Source: Puniceibacterium sediminis (GTDB lineage: Bacteria; Pseudomonadota; Alphaproteobacteria; Rhodobacterales; Rhodobacteraceae). Taken from it: a stretch of DNA of 44,256 nt. The notes below the pieces were generated by a model. The model was not told where the DNA came from. It did not search any database and worked only from the letters and a program-made list of their open reading frames with translations. Position 1 is the stretch's first letter; each line of letters begins with the position of its first letter. The stretch is from the NCBI RefSeq assembly GCF_900188035.1, contig NZ_FZNN01000025.1:1-44256 (forward strand). Direction: 5' to 3'. Position numbers and translations under genes: made by a program. Of this stretch, positions 37,784 through 44,256 are shown piece by piece.

Positions 37784-37816
37784 GGCACGGGCGTTTTGCC
37801 GAAGTATTAAAAATTG

Positions 37817-37848
37817 AAAAGGCGGGGCCAAAGAGGTCCCGCCTTTTT
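37817..37848 (+). terminator. Rho-independent terminator after aspS
   Basis: AAAAGGCGGG (37817-37826) pairs with CCCGCCTTTT starting at 37838; with inner pairs the stem reaches about 13 bp (one G-T) around a 5-base loop. Ts at 37844-37848 follow. The A-rich left arm gives a T-run on the other strand, so it may also stop the convergent response-regulator transcript. Confidence 0.9.
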
Positions 37849-37919
37849 CCTTCTGAGACACTACGCAACGAAAAAATCTTTCATTACGCACTGCCACAGC
37901 GCCGGAGAGTACGTCAGCG

Positions 37920-38636
37920 TCAGATCGCCATGCGGTCCGCAAGCCGATCGTGCACCAGCCCGGTCACCCGCGCAAGACTTGCCCCGACAGAGCTACCATC
38001 CCCGCGCGAACGCACTAGCTCCTGGGCCGCAACACTAAGCGTTGCGTCGCCTGCGATCCGCGCTACGCCGGACAGGAACCGCCCAACGTATTCTAGCGAT
38101 TCGCCATCAACATCGCCGCTCAAAATGTCGGCCGCATGAGCCATGTCATCACGAAAGGCGATGGGGTCAGGGTGGACCAATTCAGCTTGCACCTGACGCA
38201 CCCCCTTGGGCCGCCTATCCTGTGGCATATGGTTCAGGATCATGTTTTGGAAGACAGTCAGATTGGCCATCGGCTTTTCCACAAAATCGTCAGCCCCCGC
38301 CGCTATGGCCACCGACTCTGCAAAGCCGTCACCACTGGTTGCGATGATCATTGCCACGCGCGGAACAGCCACCGACAGTTCCGCGATCAGGTCAGCCCCG
38401 GACCCATCGGGAAGCCCCATATCGATGATGATCACGGAAGGACGATAGACCTGAAGATGGCGGCGCGCAGACTGCAAACAATCCGCCCGCCGGATACGTG
38501 CGCCGCTGCGCAGGCACATCAGGCGGATGGCATCGCAGGCATACCGGCTATCCTCTACAACCAGAAGGGTCAGACCCAACAGCGGCCGCGAGGCCGTCGG
38601 TATACACATCCGGTCAAATTGCTCCAAATCATCCAT
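37920..38636 (-). CDS. Response regulator with unassigned helical C-terminal region
   Basis: The 238-residue protein carries a canonical receiver domain at about 20-135: acidic pair E28-D29, phosphoacceptor D72 in IIIDMGLPDGSG, T100 in IIATSG and K121 in FVEKPM. After it comes a region of about 100 residues (LVHPDPIAFRDDMAHAADIL onward) that is predicted helical and resembles no DNA-binding or enzymatic output domain I know. It may act through protein contacts, in the way of Hpt-like or dimerisation domains. The ATG at 38636 is preferred over one at 38648 because GGAG precedes it. No histidine kinase is next to it. Confidence 0.85.
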   Translation of the reverse strand: MDDLEQFDRMCIPTASRPLLGLTLLVVEDSRYACDAIRLMCLRSGARIRRADCLQSARRHLQVYRPSVIIIDMGLPDGSGADLIAELSVAVPRVAMIIATSGDGFAESVAIAAGADDFVEKPMANLTVFQNMILNHMPQDRRPKGVRQVQAELVHPDPIAFRDDMAHAADILSGDVDGESLEYVGRFLSGVARIAGDATLSVAAQELVRSRGDGSSVGASLARVTGLVHDRLADRMAI

Positions 38637-38771
38637 GTCGGCCTCCATAAAGTTACCCGTTGACCATCGCGCAGCATAGCTAACGGCCCGTTAATGGGGC
38701 CGCGCATCTTGCGGCCCAAGCCCCCCCCGGGCCATAAGCCTCAGGATCATCGTCCAAAGGGAGTTTCATCC

Positions 38772-39176
38772 ATGATCGGTCGCCTGAACCATGTTGCCAT
38801 CGCCGTACCCGATCTGACGGCGGCCGCTGACCAGTATCGCAATGCGCTTGGCGCGAAGGTCGGTGCGCCCCAGGATGAACCTGATCACGGGGTCACTGTG
38901 ATCTTTATCGAGCTGCCCAACACCAAGATCGAACTGCTCTATCCGCTGGGAGAAGACAGCCCCATCAATGGCTTCCTTGAGAAAAACCCTTCTGGCGGAA
39001 TCCATCACATCTGCTACGAGGTCGACGATATCATGGCGGCCCGCGATCATCTTGTGTCAAGCGGTGCGCGGGTTCTGGGCAGCGGAGAACCGAAAATCGG
39101 CGCACACGGCAAACCGGTTCTGTTCCTGCACCCCAAGGATTTCAATGGGTGTCTGGTTGAGTTGGAACAGGTCTGA
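38772..39176 (+). CDS. mce: Methylmalonyl-CoA epimerase
   Basis: The 134-residue vicinal-oxygen-chelate (glyoxalase-fold) protein interconverts the two stereoisomers of methylmalonyl-CoA, needed for propionyl-CoA use and the ethylmalonyl-CoA pathway. Family features are the start MIGRLNHVAIAVPDL (metal-ligand His), the IELLYPLGEDSPINGFLEKN segment, GGIHHICYEVDDI with the second His, and the end VLFLHPKDFNGCLVELEQV with the acidic ligand. The pairing with the following DUF1467 gene, 43 bases away, is common in this group of bacteria. Confidence 0.95.
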   Translation: MIGRLNHVAIAVPDLTAAADQYRNALGAKVGAPQDEPDHGVTVIFIELPNTKIELLYPLGEDSPINGFLEKNPSGGIHHICYEVDDIMAARDHLVSSGARVLGSGEPKIGAHGKPVLFLHPKDFNGCLVELEQV

Positions 39177-39219
39177 GACTGCGCTAAATCCGATCTAAAT
39201 GGTTAAAGGACTCTCTCTC

Positions 39220-39516
39220 ATGTCGATCATATCTGCCATCGTCCTGTTCGCTGTCCTGTGGTTCCTGACCTTTCTGGTGGTCATTCCGATTCGCCTGCAG
39301 ACACAGGGCGATGTGGGGAAAGTCGTTCCCGGCACACACGCCGGATCCCCCGAGGTTCACAACCTTAAGAAAAAGGCGTGGATCACCACAGGCATTACTG
39401 CGGTCTTGTGGGCCATCATCGCGGGGATCATCCTGTCGGGCATGATCACCATCCGCGATCTCGACATATTCAATCGGATGGGGCCTGCTTCCACAATTGA
39501 TGGAACAGATGGGTAA
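39220..39516 (+). CDS. DUF1467 membrane protein
   Basis: The 98-residue protein has two hydrophobic segments (about 1-22 and 60-82) and the family core IPIRLQTQGDVG and VVPGTHAGSPEVHNLKKKAW. Its role is unknown; it is usually found after mce. The ATG at 39220 is preferred because AAAGGA at 39205-39210 is properly spaced; an earlier in-frame ATG at 39199 would disrupt this. Its last 47 bases overlap the convergent EI24 gene. Confidence 0.88.
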   Translation: MSIISAIVLFAVLWFLTFLVVIPIRLQTQGDVGKVVPGTHAGSPEVHNLKKKAWITTGITAVLWAIIAGIILSGMITIRDLDIFNRMGPASTIDGTDG

Positions 39517-40171
39517 AGGTCGCAGCGCCCAGAATCGGGACCAAAAGGTTCATCAGCGGGATGGATAGCGGCATCGCCATCAGAACGCCCGCCGCCCAAA
39601 TCGTCATCATGTGTTTGCGCCGCATCTGTTTGGCACCCTCGCGCCCGATCCGCCGCATGGCGACCAAGGTAAAATACTCCCGCCCCAGCAGAAATCCGTT
39701 CAGCGCCCAGAAAATCAACAGCGCCGCTGGGGCAAAGATCAAATAGAGCGCGACGGCCAACAGGTTTGCGCCGATCAGCACGCCCAGAAAATTGACCGTG
39801 TCCAGAGCCGAATCCCAGAACGGCACCCGCGCGACAGGCGGCAGGTGGGGATAATGCCGATCCTCGACCGCCTCTGCGACGTTTTCCAGAAACATCGAGG
39901 TTATGGCAGAGGCGACTGGCACCATCAGGAAGACCGACAGAAACAACATCAGGACGACCGACCCCCAGCTAAGCAGGTCATTGAGCCAGGTCACCTGACC
40001 CAGAAACGGCAGGGTCGCATCTTCGCCCACCAGCCAGTGGATCAGCCCCACGACCCCCGCATAAGCGCCGAACAACAGCGCCACGGTCAGGGCGATTCCC
40101 CGCAACAGCACTTGGCGAAAGCGGGGATCGTCGATTTGTCCGATGGCTGTGAAAAACGCCGTAAGGATCAT
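39470..40171 (-). CDS. EI24/CysZ-like membrane protein
   Basis: The 233-residue inner-membrane protein has about four to six hydrophobic segments and matches the EI24 domain, shared with CysZ, a sulfate transporter, and with eukaryotic EI24. Recognisable text is FLMVPVASAITSMFLENVAEAVEDRHYP and LNGFLLGREYFTLVAMRR. Sulfate uptake is possible but not established for this branch. Its start overlaps the nitroreductase stop by 4 bases, suggesting coupling. Its 3' end overlaps DUF1467 in convergent orientation. Confidence 0.85.
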   Translation of the reverse strand: MILTAFFTAIGQIDDPRFRQVLLRGIALTVALLFGAYAGVVGLIHWLVGEDATLPFLGQVTWLNDLLSWGSVVLMLFLSVFLMVPVASAITSMFLENVAEAVEDRHYPHLPPVARVPFWDSALDTVNFLGVLIGANLLAVALYLIFAPAALLIFWALNGFLLGREYFTLVAMRRIGREGAKQMRRKHMMTIWAAGVLMAMPLSIPLMNLLVPILGAATFTHLFHQLWKQAPSD

Positions 40172-40746
40172 TCGGTGACCCAGGTGGCGATGGCGTCCAG
40201 TGCAGGACGCGGTCGATCGGGCGGCGCAGAGGTTTCGGTACCAATGTGGATGTAACCCGCAACGCGTTCGTTTTCGGACAATCCCAGCGCCGCGCGGACA
40301 AAACCACGGTCGTGCCCAACCCAGCCCGACAGCCAGTTCGCCCCCCATCCGGCGGCCAGCGCGGCGTTCAGCAATGCCAGACAGACCGCACCGGCGGAAT
40401 AGGTCTGCTCGATCAGGGGGACCTTGGGCGAATCGCGTCGAACCTCGATCACTGCCACGCAAAGATGCGAGTCGGCGAATTGCTTGCGGCCTTTTTCAAT
40501 CTGCTCGGGATCCATCCCGACGGCGTTGCCGTGGCTGACCGCAAGGGCAGAAAGACGATCCAGCGCCCCGCGTTCCAGAACGATGAGTCGCCAAGGCTCC
40601 AGCTTGCCATGATCCGGCGTACGGGTTGCGGCGGTCAGAATCGGCTTCAGCGCGGCCCTGTCGGGTGCGGGCAGTGTCAGGGTCTTTGCCGGGCACGACC
40701 GCCGGGTAAGCAGGAATTCAAGCGCGGCGGGATTGGGGGTAGGCAT
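40168..40746 (-). CDS. Nitroreductase-family protein, YdjA-like
   Basis: The 192-residue FMN-dependent protein resembles the short YdjA branch of nitroreductases, which reduce nitro compounds or quinones with NAD(P)H; the natural substrate is usually unknown. Seen are the FMN-site start LLTRRSCPAKTLTLPAPD, the block ATRTPDHGKLEPWRLIVLE and the C-terminal GLSENERVAGYIHIGT. The ATG at 40746 has AAGGAG just upstream. It overlaps the EI24 gene at its stop. Confidence 0.92.
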   Translation of the reverse strand: MPTPNPAALEFLLTRRSCPAKTLTLPAPDRAALKPILTAATRTPDHGKLEPWRLIVLERGALDRLSALAVSHGNAVGMDPEQIEKGRKQFADSHLCVAVIEVRRDSPKVPLIEQTYSAGAVCLALLNAALAAGWGANWLSGWVGHDRGFVRAALGLSENERVAGYIHIGTETSAPPDRPRPALDAIATWVTE

Positions 40747-40855
40747 GGCAGTCTCCTTGGCTTTGCTCTGTATGTCATGGCGATCCGGCTCAGGTTCAAC
40801 TGCAAATCGCGCTTTGGGGGATGCAGAAGCCAAGCTGGCCGTGATAGCCGGAGAC

Positions 40856-41110
40856 ATGAGGAAAGGCGACCTAACCCATCTGGCAACGCCGGGCAGCACA
40901 TTGTCCCTACGGGTAACGCCCAAAGCATCGGCCAATCGCGTGATCGAGGATGATGGCACCCTGCGCATCTACGTCACCGCAGTTCCGGCCGATGGCGCTG
41001 CGAATGACGCGGTGCAAAAACTTCTCGCAAAGGCCCTGGGAATAGCCAAGACCCGCCTCAGCCTGATTCAGGGCGCAACATCCCGCAACAAGGTCTTCCG
41101 AATCGACTGA
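40856..41110 (+). CDS. DUF167 (YggU-like) protein
   Basis: The 84-residue protein has the DUF167 pattern LRVTPKASANRV, AVPADGAANDAVQKLLAKALG and TRLSLIQGATSRNKVFRI. The function is unknown. The start is uncertain: the ATG at 40856 gives the usual family length, but GGAG is only two bases away, and a GTG at 40841 is also in frame. It is divergent from the nitroreductase gene. Confidence 0.88.
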   Translation: MRKGDLTHLATPGSTLSLRVTPKASANRVIEDDGTLRIYVTAVPADGAANDAVQKLLAKALGIAKTRLSLIQGATSRNKVFRID

Positions 41111-41128
41111 GCTCTTAGGCGGAACGCC

Positions 41129-41359
41129 TCAGGGCTTGCGGGAATAGACCCCTTCAGGCAGCGATAGTGCCGCCGCGAGATCGTGCATTTGGGAAATGGA
41201 CATGGTGACTTTTTGCACGCTATCGGTTCGGGGGTCGTATTGCTCGACTGTGATGCATTCCTCAAACGAGTTGACGATCACGTCCTCTTGCAAGGGCGCG
41301 TCCCCCTCGTCCACAAGGGTCACCACGGTGGCGTCAAAATCGTGCTCTATGCTGAACAT
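41129..41359 (-). CDS. Small conserved-looking protein of unknown function
   Basis: The 76-residue acidic protein begins MFSIEHDFDATVVTLVDEGD and continues with PLQEDVIVNSFEECITVEQYD. It has no membrane segment or signal. It lies convergent to DUF167 with a gap of 18 bases. Codon use is like its neighbours and the frame is clean, so I accept it as a gene. I do not recognise a domain, though it looks like a short protein often carried in this family of bacteria. Confidence 0.72.
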   Translation of the reverse strand: MFSIEHDFDATVVTLVDEGDAPLQEDVIVNSFEECITVEQYDPRTDSVQKVTMSISQMHDLAAALSLPEGVYSRKP

Positions 41360-41579
41360 ACCCCGACTTTAGCCGCGCCGAACCACCTTGCCCAGCCTTT
41401 CCGGACCTCGATGCATGGCAAAAGGAAAAGGCTCCGGAATGTGATCATGAAACATGCCAGAAACCGGTTCGATATCCGCCAAACTCGCCTGACCTACCGG
41501 TCGCCGGCAGCTGAGTAAAATGTGACTGGCCCCCTGACCTGCCCGGCTTTACGCTGTCAGGACATAGTATGGAGCCAAA

Positions 41580-42311
41580 ATGCGCCGGTTGATCCCCTTT
41601 ATCCTTATTTCCCTCACGGCCTGTGGGGTCTCCCCAACTATTCAGCCCTTCCCCCAGCAGCAACCGGACCGAACGGAAACCCCTGCCTCTGCAGAGTCGC
41701 GTCGGCGGGCGGTGGACACCGCGCGCACCTTTGTGCAGGTGGTCCAAACCGTCGAACCAGTGGCGGAAAGAGAATGCCGCCGCATCGCACCCCGGATAAA
41801 CTGTAATTTCCAGATTGAGGTGGATTCCCGCCCCGACCAACTGCCGAATGCCTTTCAGACCACATCGCCGAATGGTCGCCCCATCGTAGTCTTCAACACC
41901 GCGCTTATCGAATCGGTAGAAAACGCAGACGAATTGGCCTTTGTCATGGGGCATGAAACCGCGCATCACATCATGGGTCATCTGGAGCGCGTACAAATGA
42001 ACGCCGCCGTCGGTGCGGTGATCTTTTCGGGCATTGCCGCAATGAGCGGCGCGAATGGGGAAAGCGTACGTACCGCCGAAGAATATGGCGCTGCGGTCGG
42101 GGCGCGGACGTTTTCCAAAGATTTCGAGCTTGAGGCCGACAGGCTGGGTACGATCATCACCATGCGCGCCGGGTTCAACGCGGTACGCGGTGCCGCATTT
42201 TTCACGCGGCTCCCCGACCCCGGCAACAGGTTCCTTGGGACACATCCGCCGAACCGTCAGCGTATAGAAATGGTCCGCAGCACAGCCGCAGCGCTTTCAC
42301 CCGGGATCTGA
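41580..42311 (+). CDS. M48-family metallopeptidase lipoprotein
   Basis: The 243-residue protein begins with a lipoprotein signal ending SLTAC (Cys 15), so it is anchored to a membrane facing the periplasm. The zinc motif HETAH (125-129) and the downstream Glu in ELEADRLG (about 185) mark an M48 peptidase of the LoiP/BepA/YcaL type, which act on misassembled outer-membrane proteins. The TPR region of BepA is absent. GGAG lies five bases before the ATG. It fits the envelope-quality theme but is not linked to the BamF-like gene. Confidence 0.92.
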   Translation: MRRLIPFILISLTACGVSPTIQPFPQQQPDRTETPASAESRRRAVDTARTFVQVVQTVEPVAERECRRIAPRINCNFQIEVDSRPDQLPNAFQTTSPNGRPIVVFNTALIESVENADELAFVMGHETAHHIMGHLERVQMNAAVGAVIFSGIAAMSGANGESVRTAEEYGAAVGARTFSKDFELEADRLGTIITMRAGFNAVRGAAFFTRLPDPGNRFLGTHPPNRQRIEMVRSTAAALSPGI

Positions 42312-42347
42312 ACGGCCCCCCGCAGCAATCGCGCCGCAACGCGCGGT

Positions 42348-43334
42348 TCAGCGTGCGCGCAGATTCTTGGCCGAATTCTTGATCGCAGCATACTGGCCCG
42401 ACGGGCGGTAGGGCCACAGATACTCTGGCAAAACAGATTCAAACGATGTCGGCGAAATCCCCAGTTCGCCGAAGCTCTTCGTCCCCTCTGACACGACGTT
42501 GTCGTGGCGCAAATTGCGCACCTGATCACGGGTGATCACGCCGTTGGACACAAGACCCAGCGTCATTGTTTCAAGCAGGTCGAATCCGAACCCCATCAGC
42601 CGCGCCACCGGGAAGGGTATGTTCAGCACCAGCTTGCGGCGCTGAATCACCTCCAACATCTTCTCCATCAGATCGCGGAACGTTCCGACATCCGGGCCGC
42701 CCAGTTCATAGACACCGGGCGCGGCTTCCCCTTTGATTCCCATGACAGCGGCCTTGGCGACATCATCCACATAGACCGGCTGGAACCGCGTTTCCGCCCC
42801 CACTACCGGAAGGATCGGGCCCATCCGTGACATCGCCGCAAAGCGGTTGAAAAAACCGTCTTCGGGGCCGAAAATGATCGACGGTCGCAGGATCACCGCG
42901 TTGGGGAAGGCTCCCAGAACGGCGGCCTCTCCCTCTCCCTTGGTGCGGGCATAGTCACTGTCCGACTCCGGATCGGCACCAATGGCCGAAATGTGCACAA
43001 GCTGGCCGACACCAGCTTCGGCAGCCAACCGGGCCACGCGTGCCGCGCCATCGGCCTGCACCGCGTCAAAGCTGTTCTTGCCGTTCCCCGAAAGGATGCC
43101 GACGCAATTGACCACCGCATCCGCGCCCGCCATGGCCTGAGCGACAGAAGCATCGTCACGAATATTGCAGAGCACCGGCTCCACCTGACCGACAACGCCA
43201 TACGGACGAACAAACATCGCCTCGTTCGGACGCCGCACGGCAACACGCACGCGCCAACCTTCCTTAGCCATACGGCGGGCGATATAACGACCGACGAAAC
43301 CGGATCCGCCGTAAATAGTGACGCGTTTGGACAT
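42348..43334 (-). CDS. Complex I NDUFA9-family NAD-binding protein
   Basis: The 328-residue short-chain dehydrogenase/epimerase-type protein starts with a dinucleotide site (VTIYGGSGFVGRYIARRM). It contains VNCVGILSGNGKNSFDAVQAD, ISAIGADPESDSDYARTKGEGE (Tyr-x-x-x-Lys) and ILRPSIIFGPEDGFFNRFA, typical of bacterial relatives of NDUFA9, an accessory subunit of respiratory complex I. Whether the bacterial protein joins complex I or works in lipid or quinone metabolism is not settled. It is divergent from tRNA-Leu. Confidence 0.9.
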   Translation of the reverse strand: MSKRVTIYGGSGFVGRYIARRMAKEGWRVRVAVRRPNEAMFVRPYGVVGQVEPVLCNIRDDASVAQAMAGADAVVNCVGILSGNGKNSFDAVQADGAARVARLAAEAGVGQLVHISAIGADPESDSDYARTKGEGEAAVLGAFPNAVILRPSIIFGPEDGFFNRFAAMSRMGPILPVVGAETRFQPVYVDDVAKAAVMGIKGEAAPGVYELGGPDVGTFRDLMEKMLEVIQRRKLVLNIPFPVARLMGFGFDLLETMTLGLVSNGVITRDQVRNLRHDNVVSEGTKSFGELGISPTSFESVLPEYLWPYRPSGQYAAIKNSAKNLRAR

Positions 43335-43426
43335 CGATTTTCTCCATGCATGCTTGTTCCCTGCTTAGCGATACCACAAGAGTCAAACAAGATGCTGCAT
43401 ACCGCTCTTTTTCCTTCCGACCCCCG

Positions 43427-43455
43427 TTGACAGTGCTGTGCGCCCCCAGTAAACG
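43427..43455 (+). promoter_or_regulatory. Sigma-70-type promoter of tRNA-Leu
   Basis: TTGACA (43427-43432), a 17-base spacer and TAAACG (43450-43455) form a consensus -35 with a partial -10. The tRNA begins at 43472, so transcription would start about ten bases before it. The gap 43335-43471 holds no other feature. Confidence 0.75.
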
Positions 43456-43471
43456 ACCGCTCACGACACCT

Positions 43472-43557
<86 letters not shown>

Positions 43558-43586
43558 AAATCAAGCAAAAAATCCCGTATTCTCTT

Positions 43587-43645
43587 GTTTTTCGCAGTTT
43601 TTCGCTCCTATCATCTGGATTTTGCCCCACAACTTGCCCCGCAGC
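43587..43645. repeat. Two short tandem repeats downstream of tRNA-Leu
   Basis: GTTTTTCGCA (43587-43596) is followed at once by GTTTTTCGCT (43597-43606), 9 of 10 the same. Then TTGCCCCACAAC (43622-43633) is followed at once by TTGCCCCGCAGC (43634-43645), 10 of 12 the same. Short direct repeats next to a tRNA 3' end can be arm-type sites for a tyrosine recombinase; no integrase gene is in the window. Confidence 0.5.
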
Positions 43646-43758
43646 GAGGTACGTAGCTGGCGTCGATTGCGACGCGTCTCGATATGAACCAAACGCAAAT
43701 TTTTGCATGATCCGAACGACCCAACCTCCCTCACAGCCCGAAAATATGAGGTTGGCCG

Positions 43759-43935
43759 ATGGATGCGAGGATCGAAAAATTGGAGCGGAGCAAGCGAGTG
43801 TTGGCACGGATTATTCGTGAGCGCGATGACGGCATTCGCTATGTGCCTGTATTTAAGCGCCTGGAAGAAGAGTTGACGTCGCTTCTCGACATCGAAGATG
43901 ACTATGACCGTATTCTGCGACAGTATCAGGTCTGA
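43759..43935 (+). CDS. Small hypothetical protein (58 residues)
   Basis: The frame encodes a basic/acidic, probably helical protein beginning MDARIEKLERSKRVLARIIR and ending DYDRILRQYQV. GAGG lies seven bases before the ATG. The composition (heptad-like Leu/Ile, alternating Arg and Glu) suggests a coiled coil or a short regulator. No family is recognised. It lies in the accessory-looking stretch after tRNA-Leu, and base composition here is lower in GC than in the core genes. Confidence 0.6.
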   Translation: MDARIEKLERSKRVLARIIRERDDGIRYVPVFKRLEEELTSLLDIEDDYDRILRQYQV

Positions 43936-43943
43936 ATACCATT

Positions 43944-44081
43944 ATGAGCTTGGAACGCGAGCTGCTCAATCGGGCGTGCCTTCAATTTAATTTGGCGGAG
44001 TCGATCAGGTTGGCACGAATTGCGAAGATAACACTCAGATCGCGCCCGCTTCGACCAAAGGGCTTTCCAAATTCATACTAA
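43944..44081 (+). CDS. Very small ORF (45 residues), uncertain
   Basis: It starts eight bases after the previous stop (MSLERELLNRACLQFNLAES) and ends in a basic tail just at a 16-bp direct repeat. No strong ribosome-binding site is seen. It may be a real co-translated small protein, a truncated remnant cut by the repeat, or chance. Confidence 0.3.
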   Translation: MSLERELLNRACLQFNLAESIRLARIAKITLRSRPLRPKGFPNSY

Positions 44082-44135
44082 GCCACTGGCCCAGAATGAA
44101 GTCCCAATGCACTTGGAGGAAAGGGCTTTCCAAAT
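44057..44135. repeat. 16-bp direct repeat pair
   Basis: AAAGGGCTTTCCAAAT occurs exactly at 44057-44072 and again at 44120-44135. Starts are 63 bases apart. It may mark a duplication, binding sites or the trace of an insertion. About 100 bases with no gene follow. Confidence 0.65.
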
Positions 44136-44239
44136 ATAGCCCAGTAAATCGCTGATAGACAGTAAGCGCCGCGCCATCGCCCTCATTGTTTGAAGCTGCC
44201 GACTGTCTGAGATGCGCCCTGCATAGCAGGAGGTGTCTT

Positions 44240-44256
44240 ATGGATCGTGATGTACA
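44240..44256 (+). CDS. Start of a gene cut by the window edge
   Basis: An AGGAGG at 44228-44233, the best Shine-Dalgarno match in this end of the window, lies six bases before an ATG at 44240 (MDRDV...). Only five codons are visible, so no function can be given. Confidence 0.5.

Noticed and set aside
43587-43645. CRISPR array
   Set aside because: There are only two copies of each short repeat, directly abutting, with no spacers and no cas genes.

Overview
The window reads as chromosomal DNA of a GC-rich alphaproteobacterium, most likely a marine member of the Rhodobacteraceae (Roseobacter group). The evidence is the family content (DUF3035/BamF-like lipoprotein, DUF1467, DUF1674, NDUFA9-type epimerase, a cluster of three peptide deformylases beside fmt, methylmalonyl-CoA epimerase), the heparinase-purH-lspA gene order, and frequent 4-nt start/stop overlaps. 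No species is named, because that would need a database search.

Layout. 1-826 has no intact gene. 827-1189 is a small degenerate receiver protein and 1226-2215 a glutathionyl-hydroquinone reductase-type GST. 2351-4882 is a minus-strand block for N-terminal formyl-methionine metabolism (def, def-like, inactive-looking def-like, fmt). A MalY/PatB-type aminotransferase, a Tat-exported metallo-beta-lactamase-fold protein, a MocR regulator, a divergent pair resembling the two halves of MnmC, and a DMT exporter follow to 11521. 11535-14519 holds a soluble lytic transglycosylase and dapA. 14578-22000 is a long minus-strand run: heparinase-like protein, purH, lspA, BamF-like lipoprotein and two M16 peptidase subunits. 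A chemoreceptor on the opposite strand lies between this run and rsmB. 25447-29802 carries DUF1674, a serine hydrolase, dapB, rbfA, a phosphodiester glycosidase-family protein and an unrecognised membrane-anchored protein with two tandem C-terminal repeats. 30104-32210 is pmbA/tldE plus an inositol-phosphatase-family protein. carB and aspS are divergent; aspS has an unusual charged insertion. 37920-43334 holds a response regulator, mce, DUF1467, EI24, nitroreductase, DUF167, a small conserved-looking protein, an M48 lipoprotein peptidase and an NDUFA9-type epimerase. 43472-43557 is tRNA-Leu(CAG) with a good promoter, followed by short tandem repeats, small ORFs and the first codons of a gene cut by the window edge.

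How the genes work together. Most are housekeeping: translation start and tRNA function (fmt, def, rsmB, rbfA, aspS, mnmD), lysine/peptidoglycan precursors (dapA, dapB), purines and pyrimidines (purH, carB), and envelope assembly (lspA, BamF-like, M16 pair, transglycosylase, M48 lipoprotein). The accessory signals are at the two ends and in a few inserted or altered genes.

No clear new defence or mobile system is visible. The best candidates for new biology are the AspRS insertion, the deformylase paralogue that has lost catalytic residues, the tandem-repeat membrane protein, and the repeats with small ORFs downstream of tRNA-Leu.
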